A stretch of DNA of 54,416 nucleotides from Solidesulfovibrio fructosivorans JJ] (GCF_000179555.1 NZ_AECZ01000026.1:1-54416), one strand, 5' to 3'; numbered from the stretch's first letter, positions 46,437 to 54,416 are shown. Translations and numbers: made by a program. Notes: generated by a model not told the origin, from the letters alone.

Positions 46437-47719
46437 GCGGCCCCGCCCGGTCCGGCAACAGGCGACGGGACCTTGCCTCCGGCATGGCGGGCGAAGATGG
46501 CCGCCAGCCGTTCGATGTTGGCCGCGTTGTCGAAATCGCGGGCCACGGCGGCCCTGGCCGCGTCGGTCAGGCGCGCGCGAAGCTCCGCGTCGGCGAGCAA
46601 GCGCCGGATATTGGCCGCCAGCGCCGCCGGATCGTCGGGCGGACAGGCCAGGGCCGTCTCGCCGTCTTGCGCCAGCTCCGGCAGGGCCGAGACGTTGGTG
46701 GCCGCAACCGGCACTCCCATGGCCATGGCCTCGACGATGACGTTTGGCACGCCGTCGCGGTCGCCGTTTTTAAGCACGCGGCAGCCGAGGACAAACACGT
46801 CGGCTTTCCGGTAGAGCGCCAGCACCGCCTCGTGGGGCATCGCCCCGCAAAAATTCACCCGGTCCGCGATGCCAAGGGCCCGGGCCCGCGCTTGCAGGGC
46901 TTCCCGGTCCTCGCCCTCTCCCACGAGGTCGTAGGTGAAGTCCATCCCCTCTCCGGCCAGACGGCCCAGGGCGGCAAGGACCGTGTCCAGACCTTTTTTG
47001 GCCGTCAGTCTGGCCACGGTCAGGATGCGATACGGCGGGGCCGGATCGGGGCGTTTTTCCGGACCGTGGAAAAGCGACAGGTCGATGCCGTGGTAGACGT
47101 CGTAGACCGGCGTGCCGTTTGGCGAAAGCCGGCGCAGATAGGCGGCGTTGGCCTTGGTGCAGGTGACGACGAAGGCGGCCCGGCCGATTTTTTCGGCCAG
47201 CTTGCCCGGCTCCTGGGTCCAGACGTCCTTGGCGTGGCCGGTGAAGCTCACGGGCAGGCCGCTTATGAGCCCGGCATAAACCGCGACCGAAGTGGGCGAA
47301 TGGGCGAAATGGGCGTGCAGGTGGGCGGGTTCGCCCGGGGTCAGCGCCCGGCGGCAGAGAAACCCGGCCTGGAGCAGGTGCTTGACCGTGGCCGAGCGGC
47401 GCGTCCGGGCCAGATGCCGGACCATGAGGCCAAAGGCGCGCAGGTAGCCGCGCGGCGCGGCCAGGGCGGCCCGGAAATTCTCGTAGAGAAGCTCCCCGAG
47501 CGCCGGCCGGATGTATTCCGGCAGATACACCACATCGGCCTTGATGCGGTAGATCGAGGCATGGCGCGCGGCCTCGCGCGGATCGCGCATGGACACGATG
47601 CGCACCTTGAAGCCCTTGGCCTCAAGCAGCAGTATCTCGTTGGAAATAAACGTCTCGGACAGACGCGGATAGCCCTTGAGCACCATGACAAGCCGCACCG
47701 CCTCGCTCCCCTCCGTCAT
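46433..47719 (-). CDS. Glycosyltransferase family 4 (colanic acid WcaL-like)
   Basis: A 428-residue GT4 enzyme starting MTEGSEAVRLVMVLKGYPRL and SETFISNEILLLEAKGF, as in WcaL-like transferases. It has HLHAHFAHSPTSVAVY, the GHAKDVW loop and, in the donor domain, VNFCGAMPHEAVLALYRKAD and NVIVEAMAMGVPVAATNVSA. The start at 47719 follows GGAG 7 nt upstream; the frame extends 20 codons further 5' without a ribosome site. It is the first gene of a two-glycosyltransferase unit. Confidence 0.9.
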   Translation of the reverse strand: MTEGSEAVRLVMVLKGYPRLSETFISNEILLLEAKGFKVRIVSMRDPREAARHASIYRIKADVVYLPEYIRPALGELLYENFRAALAAPRGYLRAFGLMVRHLARTRRSATVKHLLQAGFLCRRALTPGEPAHLHAHFAHSPTSVAVYAGLISGLPVSFTGHAKDVWTQEPGKLAEKIGRAAFVVTCTKANAAYLRRLSPNGTPVYDVYHGIDLSLFHGPEKRPDPAPPYRILTVARLTAKKGLDTVLAALGRLAGEGMDFTYDLVGEGEDREALQARARALGIADRVNFCGAMPHEAVLALYRKADVFVLGCRVLKNGDRDGVPNVIVEAMAMGVPVAATNVSALPELAQDGETALACPPDDPAALAANIRRLLADAELRARLTDAARAAVARDFDNAANIERLAAIFARHAGGKVPSPVAGPGGAA

Positions 47720-47792
47720 CGCGCCACTCCCCCGCGGCCAGGCGTCCGCCGCCCGCCGCCAGATAAATTTGTCCGTCAATCATCCGAAATGG

Positions 47793-49232
47793 TTACCGCT
47801 TTCCCCGATAACCGAAAAAAAGACGCAATACCCGCCGCACGACGGGCGAAAAAAGTTTCGCCTCGAGCCCGCGCCCGGCCGCCCGTTTACTCGTCTCGGC
47901 CAGGGTCGGATAGGGGTGGACCGCGCCGGAAAGCGTGCCGAGCCCCACTTTTCCGGCCAGCGCCGCCACCCATTCGCCGGCAAGCTCTCCGGCGTCCGGA
48001 CCGACGATGCCGACGCCAAGCGGCCGCCCCTTGTCCCCGAGCACGATCTTGACCAGCCCCTCGGTTTCGCCCTCGGCCCTGGCCCGGTCGTTGCCGGAAA
48101 AGGGCTCGGTAATCGTCGTGACCGCAAGGCCGGCCTTTCGGGCCCCGTCCTCGGTCGCGCCGACCACGGCCAGCTCCGGCTCGGCGTACACGCAGCGCGG
48201 CAACAGCCGGTACTCGGCCTTTTTGGGCAGCCGAAACACCGCGCCCGCGACCACCACCCCGCCCTCGTAGCCGGCGGCGTGCGTGAAAAGGTGCTCCCCC
48301 GTGACATCGCCGGCCCCGAAAATATGCGACCGGCTGGAGCGCAACCGGGCGTCGAGCACAAGGCCTTTTTTTGTATGGACAACCCCGGCCGCGTCAAGCC
48401 CAAGCCCTTCGAGGTTCGGGGCGCGGCCCATGGCCACGAGGATATCCGTGGCCGCGACGGCCTCGCGCCGCCCGTCCCGCTCGAGGGTGACGGTTTTCGG
48501 CGCGCCCGGGGTCACGGACACGACTTTGGCCCCAAGGCGCAAATCCAGGCCCTCGGCGGCGAGGCGCGCCTGGACCACCGTCGCCAGGTCCGCATCCTCC
48601 CGGGTGAGTATCCGGGCGCTGCGCTGCACCAGCGTAACCTTGCTCCCCAGGCGAAAAAAAGCCTGCCCCATCTCCACGGCGATCGGCCCGCCGCCGAGGA
48701 TCACCAGCCGCTCCGGCAGGCGCTCCAGCGAAAAGATCTCCCGGTTGGTGAGAAACCCGGCTTCGGCCAGTCCCGGGATATCCGGCACGGCGGCCCGCGA
48801 TCCGGTGGCGACGACGATCCGGGCGGCGCTTACGCGCCCGCCGTCGATCTCCAGGACATGATCGTCCAGAAACCGGGCCTCCCCGAAACGGACCTCGGCC
48901 CCGAGCCCGCGAAAACGCTCCGGCGAATCGTGTTGCTGGATCGCCGCGATCACGGCCTCGATGCGCCGGCGCACCAGGGCGAAATCCACCGGCGGCAAGG
49001 CGACCTCGGGCAGGCCGAATTCCCCGGCCCGGGCCATCATCCGCCGGGCCCTGGCCGTGGCGATGAGCGTCTTGCTCGGCACGCAGCCGAAATGCAGACA
49101 GTCGCCGCCAAGCCGGCCCTCACGCTCGACCAGCAGAACCTTGACCCCAAGCCTTGCCGCCCCGGCCGCGACCGTCAGTCCCGCCGCGCCGCCGCCAAGA
49201 ACCGCCAGATCATAGTCGTATCGCGCTCCCAT
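47793..49232 (-). CDS. FAD-dependent pyridine nucleotide-disulfide oxidoreductase (Lpd/MerA-like)
   Basis: A 479-residue flavoprotein. FAD binding: YDLAVLGGGAAGLTVAAGAA. The redox-active disulfide is GGDCLHFGCVPSKT. NAD(P) binding follows LVILGGGPIAVEMGQAF. Near the end, AVHPYPTLAE holds the His-Glu pair expected for the dimer active site. It resembles dihydrolipoamide dehydrogenase, with no MerA-type heavy-metal domain. No lipoyl enzyme gene lies nearby, so the partner is unknown. It is divergent from a second, less typical oxidoreductase gene. Confidence 0.9.
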   Translation of the reverse strand: MGARYDYDLAVLGGGAAGLTVAAGAARLGVKVLLVEREGRLGGDCLHFGCVPSKTLIATARARRMMARAGEFGLPEVALPPVDFALVRRRIEAVIAAIQQHDSPERFRGLGAEVRFGEARFLDDHVLEIDGGRVSAARIVVATGSRAAVPDIPGLAEAGFLTNREIFSLERLPERLVILGGGPIAVEMGQAFFRLGSKVTLVQRSARILTREDADLATVVQARLAAEGLDLRLGAKVVSVTPGAPKTVTLERDGRREAVAATDILVAMGRAPNLEGLGLDAAGVVHTKKGLVLDARLRSSRSHIFGAGDVTGEHLFTHAAGYEGGVVVAGAVFRLPKKAEYRLLPRCVYAEPELAVVGATEDGARKAGLAVTTITEPFSGNDRARAEGETEGLVKIVLGDKGRPLGVGIVGPDAGELAGEWVAALAGKVGLGTLSGAVHPYPTLAETSKRAAGRGLEAKLFSPVVRRVLRLFFGYRGKR

Positions 49233-49291
49233 CTTCGCCTCCGCCCGGGCCGCCGCTTTTCACGCGCGCCCCTGTCTTCGCCGCCCGATCC

Positions 49292-49320
49292 ATGCTAGCC
49301 TGATCCCACTTTAAGCCAAA
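49292..49320 (-). promoter_or_regulatory. Candidate promoter of the Lpd-like gene
   Basis: On the minus strand, TTTGGC (49320-49315), 17-nt spacer, TAGCAT (49297-49292), about 60 nt before the start codon. Confidence 0.35.
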
Positions 49321-49353
49321 GGCCGGGCCGCCCGCCCGGCAAAGGAAGCCATC

Positions 49354-50688
49354 ATGACGCGAACATACGACCTGCTCGTGCTCGGCGCGGGACCGGCCTG
49401 CCACCCGGCGGCGCGTCGCTGCCGGGAAGCCGGCTGGTCCGTGGCCATCATCGAATCCGGACCGCTCGGCGGGGTCTGCCCGCATACCGGCTGCAACCCC
49501 AAAAAAGTGCTCATGGCCGCCGTCGAGGCCGTCTCCGCCGCCCGCCATCTGGCCGGCAAAGGCCTGTCCGGCGAGCCCGCCGTCGACTGGCAGGCGCTTA
49601 TGGCCTTCAAACGCGGTTTCACAAGCCCCATCGACGCCAGCATCGAAAAATCCTATGCCCAGGCCGGCATCGACATCATCCGGGGGCGCGGCGTCTTCAC
49701 CGGCAGCAACACCATAGCAGTGGACGCAACGGAATACACGGGCAAGAAAATTCTCATCGCCGTGGGCGCGCGGCCCCGGCGTTTCGACTTTCCCGGCAGC
49801 GACCGGCTCGACACCAGCGACACCTTCCTCGACCGCGACGCCCTGCCCAAATGCCTGGCCTTTATCGGCGGCGGCTTCATCGCCTTCGAACTGGCCCACA
49901 TCGCCAAATTCTGCGGCGGGAAAGAGGTCGCCATCATCACCCACGGCGACGCCTTCCTGCGCAACTTCGACCAGGACGCCGTTTCCCGCCTCGTGGATGC
50001 GACCCGCGCCCTGGGCATCGACGCGCGCTTAAACGCCCCGGTCTCCTCCATTACCCAAAGCCCCGAGGGCCTGCGCATCGAGGCTCCGGGCGCCAGTCTC
50101 ACCTGCGACATGGCGGTCAACGCCGCCGGCCGCCCCGCCGCCATCGACGACCTCGACCTCGAAGCCGCAGGCGTCACCCACACCAAGCGCGGCATCACCG
50201 TCAGCCCGTACCTCCAGACCGCCAATCCCGACATCTACGCCGCCGGCGACTGCCTGGACGCGCCCTACGCGCTCACCCCCACCGCCGACCTCGAAAGCAA
50301 GACCGCCGGGCACAACATGCTCACCGGCAATACCCTGCCCATCGACCGCCGCGGCACCCCGAGCGTGCTCTTCACCCAGCCGCCGCTCGGCATGGCCGGC
50401 CTGACCGAAGCCCAGTGCCGGGCCCGCGACATCCCCTACGAGAAAAAGGAATACGACCTGGCCGACGCCTTCCCCTGGAAGCGCCTGGGCGAAACCGTCG
50501 GCTATTCCAAGATCCTCACCGCCCCGGACACCGGCCGGATCCTCGGCGCGCACATCCTCGGCCACGACGCCGAGGAAATCATCAACGCCATCGCCCTGGC
50601 CATGCGCAACAACCTGCCGGCCAAGGCCCTGGCCGACGCCATCTGGGCCTACCCCACCTGCGGCTATTATCTGCGCTACATGGTGTAA
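49354..50688 (+). CDS. Disulfide oxidoreductase-like flavoprotein lacking the active-site His
   Basis: A 444-residue glutathione-reductase-fold protein. FAD motif LLVLGAGPACHPAARR, disulfide GGVCPHTGCNPKK, second nucleotide fold LAFIGGGFIAFELAHI, and GDCLDAPYALTPTADLESK are present. At the C-terminus, where relatives have HPT and a Glu, this protein reads IWAYPTCGYYLRYMV: Tyr replaces the His base and no Glu follows. Catalysis may differ from the family. The start follows AAAGGA 7 nt upstream. It is divergent from the Lpd-like gene and separated by only about 120 nt. Confidence 0.87.
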   Translation: MTRTYDLLVLGAGPACHPAARRCREAGWSVAIIESGPLGGVCPHTGCNPKKVLMAAVEAVSAARHLAGKGLSGEPAVDWQALMAFKRGFTSPIDASIEKSYAQAGIDIIRGRGVFTGSNTIAVDATEYTGKKILIAVGARPRRFDFPGSDRLDTSDTFLDRDALPKCLAFIGGGFIAFELAHIAKFCGGKEVAIITHGDAFLRNFDQDAVSRLVDATRALGIDARLNAPVSSITQSPEGLRIEAPGASLTCDMAVNAAGRPAAIDDLDLEAAGVTHTKRGITVSPYLQTANPDIYAAGDCLDAPYALTPTADLESKTAGHNMLTGNTLPIDRRGTPSVLFTQPPLGMAGLTEAQCRARDIPYEKKEYDLADAFPWKRLGETVGYSKILTAPDTGRILGAHILGHDAEEIINAIALAMRNNLPAKALADAIWAYPTCGYYLRYMV

Positions 50689-50690
50689 TA

Positions 50691-50813
50691 TAGGCTCAGG
50701 CTGGGGCGCTGCCCCCCGCTCTCCCCCATCCACCAGACCTACCCGGTAAAGGGGGGTTCGGGGGGCATCAAGCCCCCCGATGGAGGGGTGCAGGGGAGGC
50801 AAAGCCTCCCCTG
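50691..50813. repeat. G/C-run hairpin cluster, family D
   Basis: Just after the oxidoreductase stop lie a GGGGGGCATCAAGCCCCCC hairpin (50758-50777) and a perfect CAGGGGAGGC-AAA-GCCTCCCCTG hairpin (50791-50813). The layout looks like another Desulfovibrio intergenic unit, but only one copy is in the window, so it is called a repeat with caution. It likely ends the upstream transcript. Confidence 0.5.
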
Positions 50814-50826
50814 CCTGCCCCGGGGC

Positions 50827-50856
50827 TTGACGGGCCGGGGGAAGCCGGGGTAAGGA
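50827..50856 (+). promoter_or_regulatory. Promoter of the ilvBN operon
   Basis: TTGACG (50827-50832), 18-nt spacer, TAAGGA (50851-50856). The start near 50863 lies about 22 nt before the leader-peptide ATG. Confidence 0.5.
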
Positions 50857-50884
50857 TAACCAAACTGACGGAGAAAACCCTGCC

Positions 50885-50968
50885 ATGACTACGACGAATT
50901 CCCGCATGCTACCCGAGTCCTTCCGGACCAGCGCGGTCGTAGTAGGCGTCGTTATAACGGCGCCTTAG
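50885..50968 (+). CDS. ilvBN leader peptide (ivbL-like)
   Basis: A 27-residue peptide beginning MTTT and ending AVVVGVVITAP. Six of its last ten residues before the final Pro are Val or Ile. It closely parallels E. coli IvbL, which starts MTTS and ends in a Val run and NAP. A GGAG ribosome site lies 11 nt upstream. It is followed by a strong terminator and then ilvB. ACTACGAC (50888-50895) can pair with GTCGTAGT (50936-50943) and 50945-50964 is a self-complementary stem over the last Val/Ile codons; ribosome stalling at these codons would change the folding. Confidence 0.85.
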   Translation: MTTTNSRMLPESFRTSAVVVGVVITAP

Positions 50969-51002
50969 CGGGGATTCTTTTACAGCAATTCGAAGCTTAT
51001 CC

Positions 51003-51034
51003 AGCCCCCGCCGGCGCGCCGGCGGGGGCTTTTT
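51003..51034 (+). terminator. Attenuator terminator of ilvBN
   Basis: AGCCCCCGCCGGCG pairs perfectly with CGCCGGCGGGGGCT, followed by TTTTTGCGTTTT. It lies between the leader peptide and ilvB, where a transcription attenuator is expected. GCGGGG at 50968-50973 could pair with its 5' arm (51006-51011) to form the competing structure. Confidence 0.85.
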
Positions 51035-51076
51035 GCGTTTTCCGCCGCGCGTCGTTGGGGCCCAAGGAGGCCCAAG

Positions 51077-52762
51077 ATGATTGAGATGACCGGAGCGCGC
51101 ATCATTGCGGAAAGTCTCGTGCGGCATGGCATCACCGTGGTGTCGGGCATCCCGGGCGGAGCCAATCTGCCGATGTTCGACGCCATCGCCGAAACGCCGG
51201 TGCGCATCGTGCTGGCGCGCCATGAACAGGGCGCGGGGTTCATCGCCCAGGGCATGGCCCGGGTCTCGGGCACGACCCAGGTGTGTCTGGCCACGTCGGG
51301 GCCGGGGGCGATGAACGTGCTGACCGCCATTGCCGACGCCAAGGCCGACTCCGTGCCGCTGGTGTGCATCACGGGGCAGGTTTCGCGCGGGCTTATCGGC
51401 ACGGACGCCTTTCAGGAAGTGGACGTGTACGGCCTGACGATCCCCATCGCCAAGCACAACATGCTGGTGCGCCGGGCGGCCGATCTGCCAAGGCTCATGG
51501 CCGACGCCTTTCACATCGCCGCCTCGGGCCGGCCCGGTCCGGTGGTGATCGACGTGCCCCGGGACGTGCAGACCGAACTGGTCCGGTTCGACGCCTGGCC
51601 CGAGACGGGGCATGCCGATGCCCAGGCCATGCCGCACACGACCGAGCTGGCCAAGGCGGCGGCGCTCATGGCGGCGAGCCGGCGGCCGGTGCTCTACTGC
51701 GGCGGCGGCGCGGCCCGGTGCGGCGCGGGCGAGGCCGTGACCGCCCTGGCCGAGGCGCTCGACGCGCCGGTGGTGACCACGCTGATGGCCCTTGGCCTGC
51801 TGCCGGTCGACCATCCGCGAAACGCGGGCATGATCGGCATGCACGGCCGGCCGGCCTCCAATCATCTGCTCACCGACTGCGACCTGCTCGTGGCCATCGG
51901 CGCGCGTTTCGACGACCGGGCCACGGGCGACGCCAAGCGGTTCTGTCCGGACGCGGCCGTAGTGCACATCGACATCGACCCGGCCGAACACCACAAGAAC
52001 AGGCGCGCCCATGTCGCCCTGGCCGGGGACGCGGCCAGGATTCTCGATGCGCTCCTGCCCCTGGTGCCGTCCCGGGCGCGGCCGGACTGGTCGGCGCACC
52101 GGGCGGTGCTGCGCGAGCTGCATCCCTTTTCCCTGCCGGCCCTCGGCGATCCCAAAAGCCCGTACGGCGTGCTGGCGGCGGTGGCCGACATCCTCGGCCC
52201 CGAGGCCATCGTGACCACCGACGTGGGCCAGAACCAGATGCGCGCGGCCCAGGTCTGGCCGTGCTCGCGGCCGGGACGGTTCCTCACCTCGGGCGGGCTC
52301 GGCACCATGGGCTTCGGGCTGCCCTCGGCCATCGGCGCGGCGCTGGCCGAACCGGGCACGCCGGTGGTGTGCGTCACCGGCGACGGCGGGCTGCTCATGA
52401 ACATCCAGGAGATGGCCACGCTGGTGGAGCTGGGGTTGCCGGTCAAAATCCTGCTCATGGACAACGGCGTGCTCGGGCTCGTGCGCCAGCAGCAGGCCTT
52501 TTTCGTAGAGGGGCGCTACACGGCCACGACCTTTTCCGCCCGGCCGGATTTCGCGGCCCTGGCCGCCGGGTTCGGCATGGCGAGCCTCGACATGGCACGC
52601 TGCCGCGATGGACGCGGCGCTTTGGCCGCCGCCCTGGCCGCGCAGGGACCGGCACTCATCCGCGTCCCGGTCGATCCCGACGCCCACGTGTACCCCATGG
52701 TGCCCCCCGGCGCCGCCAACAGCGAAATGATTCTGGAGGGAAGCCATGCCGACGCCAATTGA
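51077..52762 (+). CDS. ilvB: Acetolactate synthase large subunit (AHAS I type)
   Basis: A 561-residue thiamine-diphosphate enzyme that makes acetolactate and acetohydroxybutyrate for valine, leucine and isoleucine. The catalytic Glu lies in LARHEQGAGFIAQGMAR. The ThDP motif is GDGGLLMNIQEMATLVELG and an FAD-type region follows MALGLLPVDHP. It ends VYPMVPPGAANSEM, which matches the end of E. coli IlvB, the valine-sensitive AHAS I. The start follows AAGGAGG 6 nt upstream. The 3' end overlaps ilvN by 17 nt. Confidence 0.95.
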   Translation: MIEMTGARIIAESLVRHGITVVSGIPGGANLPMFDAIAETPVRIVLARHEQGAGFIAQGMARVSGTTQVCLATSGPGAMNVLTAIADAKADSVPLVCITGQVSRGLIGTDAFQEVDVYGLTIPIAKHNMLVRRAADLPRLMADAFHIAASGRPGPVVIDVPRDVQTELVRFDAWPETGHADAQAMPHTTELAKAAALMAASRRPVLYCGGGAARCGAGEAVTALAEALDAPVVTTLMALGLLPVDHPRNAGMIGMHGRPASNHLLTDCDLLVAIGARFDDRATGDAKRFCPDAAVVHIDIDPAEHHKNRRAHVALAGDAARILDALLPLVPSRARPDWSAHRAVLRELHPFSLPALGDPKSPYGVLAAVADILGPEAIVTTDVGQNQMRAAQVWPCSRPGRFLTSGGLGTMGFGLPSAIGAALAEPGTPVVCVTGDGGLLMNIQEMATLVELGLPVKILLMDNGVLGLVRQQQAFFVEGRYTATTFSARPDFAALAAGFGMASLDMARCRDGRGALAAALAAQGPALIRVPVDPDAHVYPMVPPGAANSEMILEGSHADAN

Positions 52763-53057
52763 CGCGAGAGGTCCCGAAAGCGGCCACGCCGTGCTGGAGT
52801 TGGCCGCCCATGATCCCATGGCCGCCGTGCGCCATGTGGCCGCCTGTCTGGCCAGGCGGGCCTATCCCCTGCTGGGGCTGGCCTGCCTGCCCCGTCCCGA
52901 CGGAACGACGCGGTTGGTCGTGGCCGTAACCGACGACGGACGCCTGTCCCGGCTGCTGGCGGAACTGGCCGGATTGCCGGAGATTTTCGCCGCCCGGCTG
53001 GGCGATCCCGGCGCCCCGATCCTGGCCGCGCTGGCGGGGAATGCGGCCATGGCCTGA
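52746..53057 (+). CDS. ilvN: Acetolactate synthase small (regulatory) subunit
   Basis: A 103-residue single-ACT-domain protein with VLELAAHDPMAAVRHVAACL and ARRAYPLLGLACLP, matching E. coli IlvN in length and pattern. It binds valine and controls the IlvB large subunit. The start, inside ilvB, follows TGGAGG 6 nt upstream, so translation is coupled. Most bacteria use the longer IlvH; the short form here fits the ilvB/ivbL context. Confidence 0.92.
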   Translation: MPTPIDARGPESGHAVLELAAHDPMAAVRHVAACLARRAYPLLGLACLPRPDGTTRLVVAVTDDGRLSRLLAELAGLPEIFAARLGDPGAPILAALAGNAAMA

Positions 53058-53124
53058 GGACTTGCGGGAGCAGTGCGCCATGCGGTATGCGGACCGGGCG
53101 GGATATCCGCGCGGAGGTAGTTCT

Positions 53125-54264
53125 GTGAACGCCGGAGTTGTTCCGTTTTTACCGGCCCAGCGCACGTCCATAACAAAAATCGGCCGCCAGGCGCAGATTT
53201 TCGCCTCGAGCCCGGCGGCCGGCGTGCTCAACCGCCTGCCGTTGGGCGTGGCCGTGTGCAACGATACGCGGCAGATCATCTATTCCAATGAAAAATTCCG
53301 GGAACTGGCTTCCCTGGATTGTCCGAACAAGGATGTGCTCGGCCAGCGCCTGGGCGAGGCGCTCTCCTGTCTGGGCGCGAACATCGAGATCGGCGGCTGC
53401 GGCACGAGCGAAACCTGCCGCAGCTGCGGCGTGGCCCGGTCGATGGGCAAACTGCTGGCCGGCGCCGATACGGTTCAGGGCGAATGCTCCCTGGCCCGGC
53501 ATGGCGGCAAGCGCCTGGAGACCCTGGACTTCCGGCTCTGGGCCTGGGGGCTGCCCTACAACGGGGAAATGTTCCACGCCATCATCCTGACCGATACGCG
53601 GGCCGAGAAACGCCTGTCGCTTATCGAGCGCATCTTCTACCACGACATCCTGAACATCGTCTCCGGCATGCAGGGCATCTGCGAGATCATGCGCGAAGAG
53701 GAGGAAGGCGCCCGCAATGCCGAGCTGGACCTGCTGCTGTTCGCCACCGAGCGCATTAACGACCTCATCGTGTCCCAGCGAGACTTCACCCAGGCCGAGC
53801 ACGGGGACTACGAAGTCACGGTGAGCAAGCTCGGGACGCTCTCCCTTTTAAACGACATCGTCGCCTTCATGCGGCGGGAAACCTCCGCCCGGGGCAAAAC
53901 CCTCGTCGTGGCCAAGGACAGCTCCGACGCCTTTTTCGCCACGGACCGCAAGCTCCTCGCCCGCATCCTGGTCAACATGCAGAAAAACGCCCTGGAAGCG
54001 TCCGGCCCCGGCGACACGATCACGGCCGGTTGCGACCTGGACGACGGACATGTGCGCTTCTGGGTGCACAACCCCGGTGTCGTGCCTGAGGAGGCCCGGG
54101 CGCAGATTTTCCGCCGTGCCTTTTCCACCAAGGGAACCGGCCGGGGACTGGGCACTTACGGCATGAAGCTTTTCGCGGAGAAATACCTCGGCGGCGAGGT
54201 CGGCTTCGCCAGCGACGACGACGCCGGCACCACCTTTTTCGTGCGCCTGCCGCTTGAGATCTGA
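53125..54264 (+). CDS. PAS-domain sensor histidine kinase with Cys-rich motif
   Basis: A 379-residue soluble kinase. A PAS domain covers about 25-150, and includes the Cys-rich GGCGTSETCRSCG (with a nearby DCP), which could bind metal or sense redox. The dimerisation helix has RIFYHDILNIVSG, with the HDxxN-type phospho-His. The ATPase keeps LVNMQKNALEAS (N-box) and FSTKGTGRGLGTYGMKLF (G2), but G1 is HNPGVV. The GTG start is favoured by GGAGG 7 nt upstream; an ATG at 53080 lies further 5'. It is 67 nt after ilvN and may share the ilv transcript. No response regulator follows in the window. Confidence 0.83.
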   Translation: MNAGVVPFLPAQRTSITKIGRQAQIFASSPAAGVLNRLPLGVAVCNDTRQIIYSNEKFRELASLDCPNKDVLGQRLGEALSCLGANIEIGGCGTSETCRSCGVARSMGKLLAGADTVQGECSLARHGGKRLETLDFRLWAWGLPYNGEMFHAIILTDTRAEKRLSLIERIFYHDILNIVSGMQGICEIMREEEEGARNAELDLLLFATERINDLIVSQRDFTQAEHGDYEVTVSKLGTLSLLNDIVAFMRRETSARGKTLVVAKDSSDAFFATDRKLLARILVNMQKNALEASGPGDTITAGCDLDDGHVRFWVHNPGVVPEEARAQIFRRAFSTKGTGRGLGTYGMKLFAEKYLGGEVGFASDDDAGTTFFVRLPLEI

Positions 54265-54279
54265 AGAGGGATGGGGAGA

Positions 54280-54345
54280 TGCCTCCGGCGGCCAGGGGGA
54301 AACTTTTTGAAAAAAGTTTCCCCCTGGACCCTCTTCAAAAACTTT
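54280..54345. repeat. Intergenic hairpin repeat, family A copy 6
   Basis: Prefix TGCCTCCGGCGGCC, the GGGGGAAACTTTTT hairpin with the TGGACCCTCTTCAAAAACTT tail. It begins 15 nt after the kinase stop and is nearly identical to copies 1 and 3. Confidence 0.8.
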
Positions 54346-54390
54346 CATCGGCTTTGACGGGCAGCGATAGAGATGGACCGCGGCCCACAG

Positions 54391-54416
54391 CCCCTTTTGA
54401 AAGTTTTTGGGGAGGG
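54391..54416. repeat. Family A repeat, inverted copy 7, cut by the window end
   Basis: CCCCTTTTGAAAGTTTTTGG is the reverse complement of the conserved tail of family A. With copy 6 it forms a head-to-head pair about 45 nt apart. The rest lies beyond the window. Confidence 0.6.

Overview
The window is GC-rich (roughly two-thirds G+C by eye) and densely coded on both strands. It looks like chromosomal DNA from a sulfate-reducing deltaproteobacterium of the Desulfovibrionaceae (Desulfovibrio/Solidesulfovibrio type). The assignment rests on gene content (ffh-rpsP-KH-rimM, amt-glnK beside glnD, a small Mop molybdopterin-binding protein, many large PAS/hybrid kinases) and on the style of its intergenic hairpin repeats. 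No rRNA, tRNA, CRISPR array, transposase, integrase or phage gene was seen.

Layout. 1-3.1 kb: a metY-type sulfhydrylase, a class I glutamine amidotransferase and a small flavin-fold protein. 3.2-8.1 kb: a periplasmic-sensor hybrid kinase and an HI0933-family flavoprotein. 8.5-11.8 kb (minus): ffh-rpsP-khpA-rimM with an RRM protein gene upstream. 11.9-16.5 kb: an aminotransferase divergent from a U32 peptidase-family gene overlapping a PFK-2/FBPase-2-like bifunctional gene. 16.5-18.3 kb: a locally AT-rich patch with a two-helix K+ channel and a small unknown gene, then mop. 18.6-20.5 kb: a radical SAM protein fused to a periplasmic-binding-protein-like domain. 21-27.5 kb: two coupled unknown genes, an old-yellow-enzyme gene, a 1046-residue PHP-like membrane protein, and a Ser-rich protein behind a textbook sigma-28 promoter. 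28-37 kb (minus): PBP1A, a Cys-cluster protein, a peroxiredoxin unit, glnD, and amt-glnK. 37-47.7 kb: a REC-PAS pseudokinase, FkbM methyltransferase, three glycosyltransferases, a histidine phosphatase and a CBS-PAS hybrid kinase. 47.8-50.7 kb: two divergent disulfide oxidoreductases. 50.8-54.3 kb: an ilvBN operon with a complete leader-peptide attenuator, followed by a PAS histidine kinase.

How genes work together. amt-glnK-glnD form a nitrogen-sensing set: the PII protein keeps Tyr51 and GlnD is the enzyme that would modify it. The ilvL-like leader peptide, its RNA stems and the terminator would couple ilvBN to valine/isoleucine supply. The glycosyltransferase/FkbM cluster probably makes a surface polysaccharide.

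Most unusual signals: (1) an E. coli ivbL-like attenuator in front of E. coli-type ilvBN; (2) two copies of a roughly 95-nt element whose outer stem differs between copies by compensatory changes around an invariant 23-nt core; (3) two families of 60-75 nt intergenic hairpins (A, seven copies; B, six), joined as A+B composites at three places and supplying the stop codon of two genes; (4) the radical SAM/binding-protein fusion; (5) a bacterial PFK-2/FBPase-2 homologue. Function calls come from reading motifs by eye; no database search was run.
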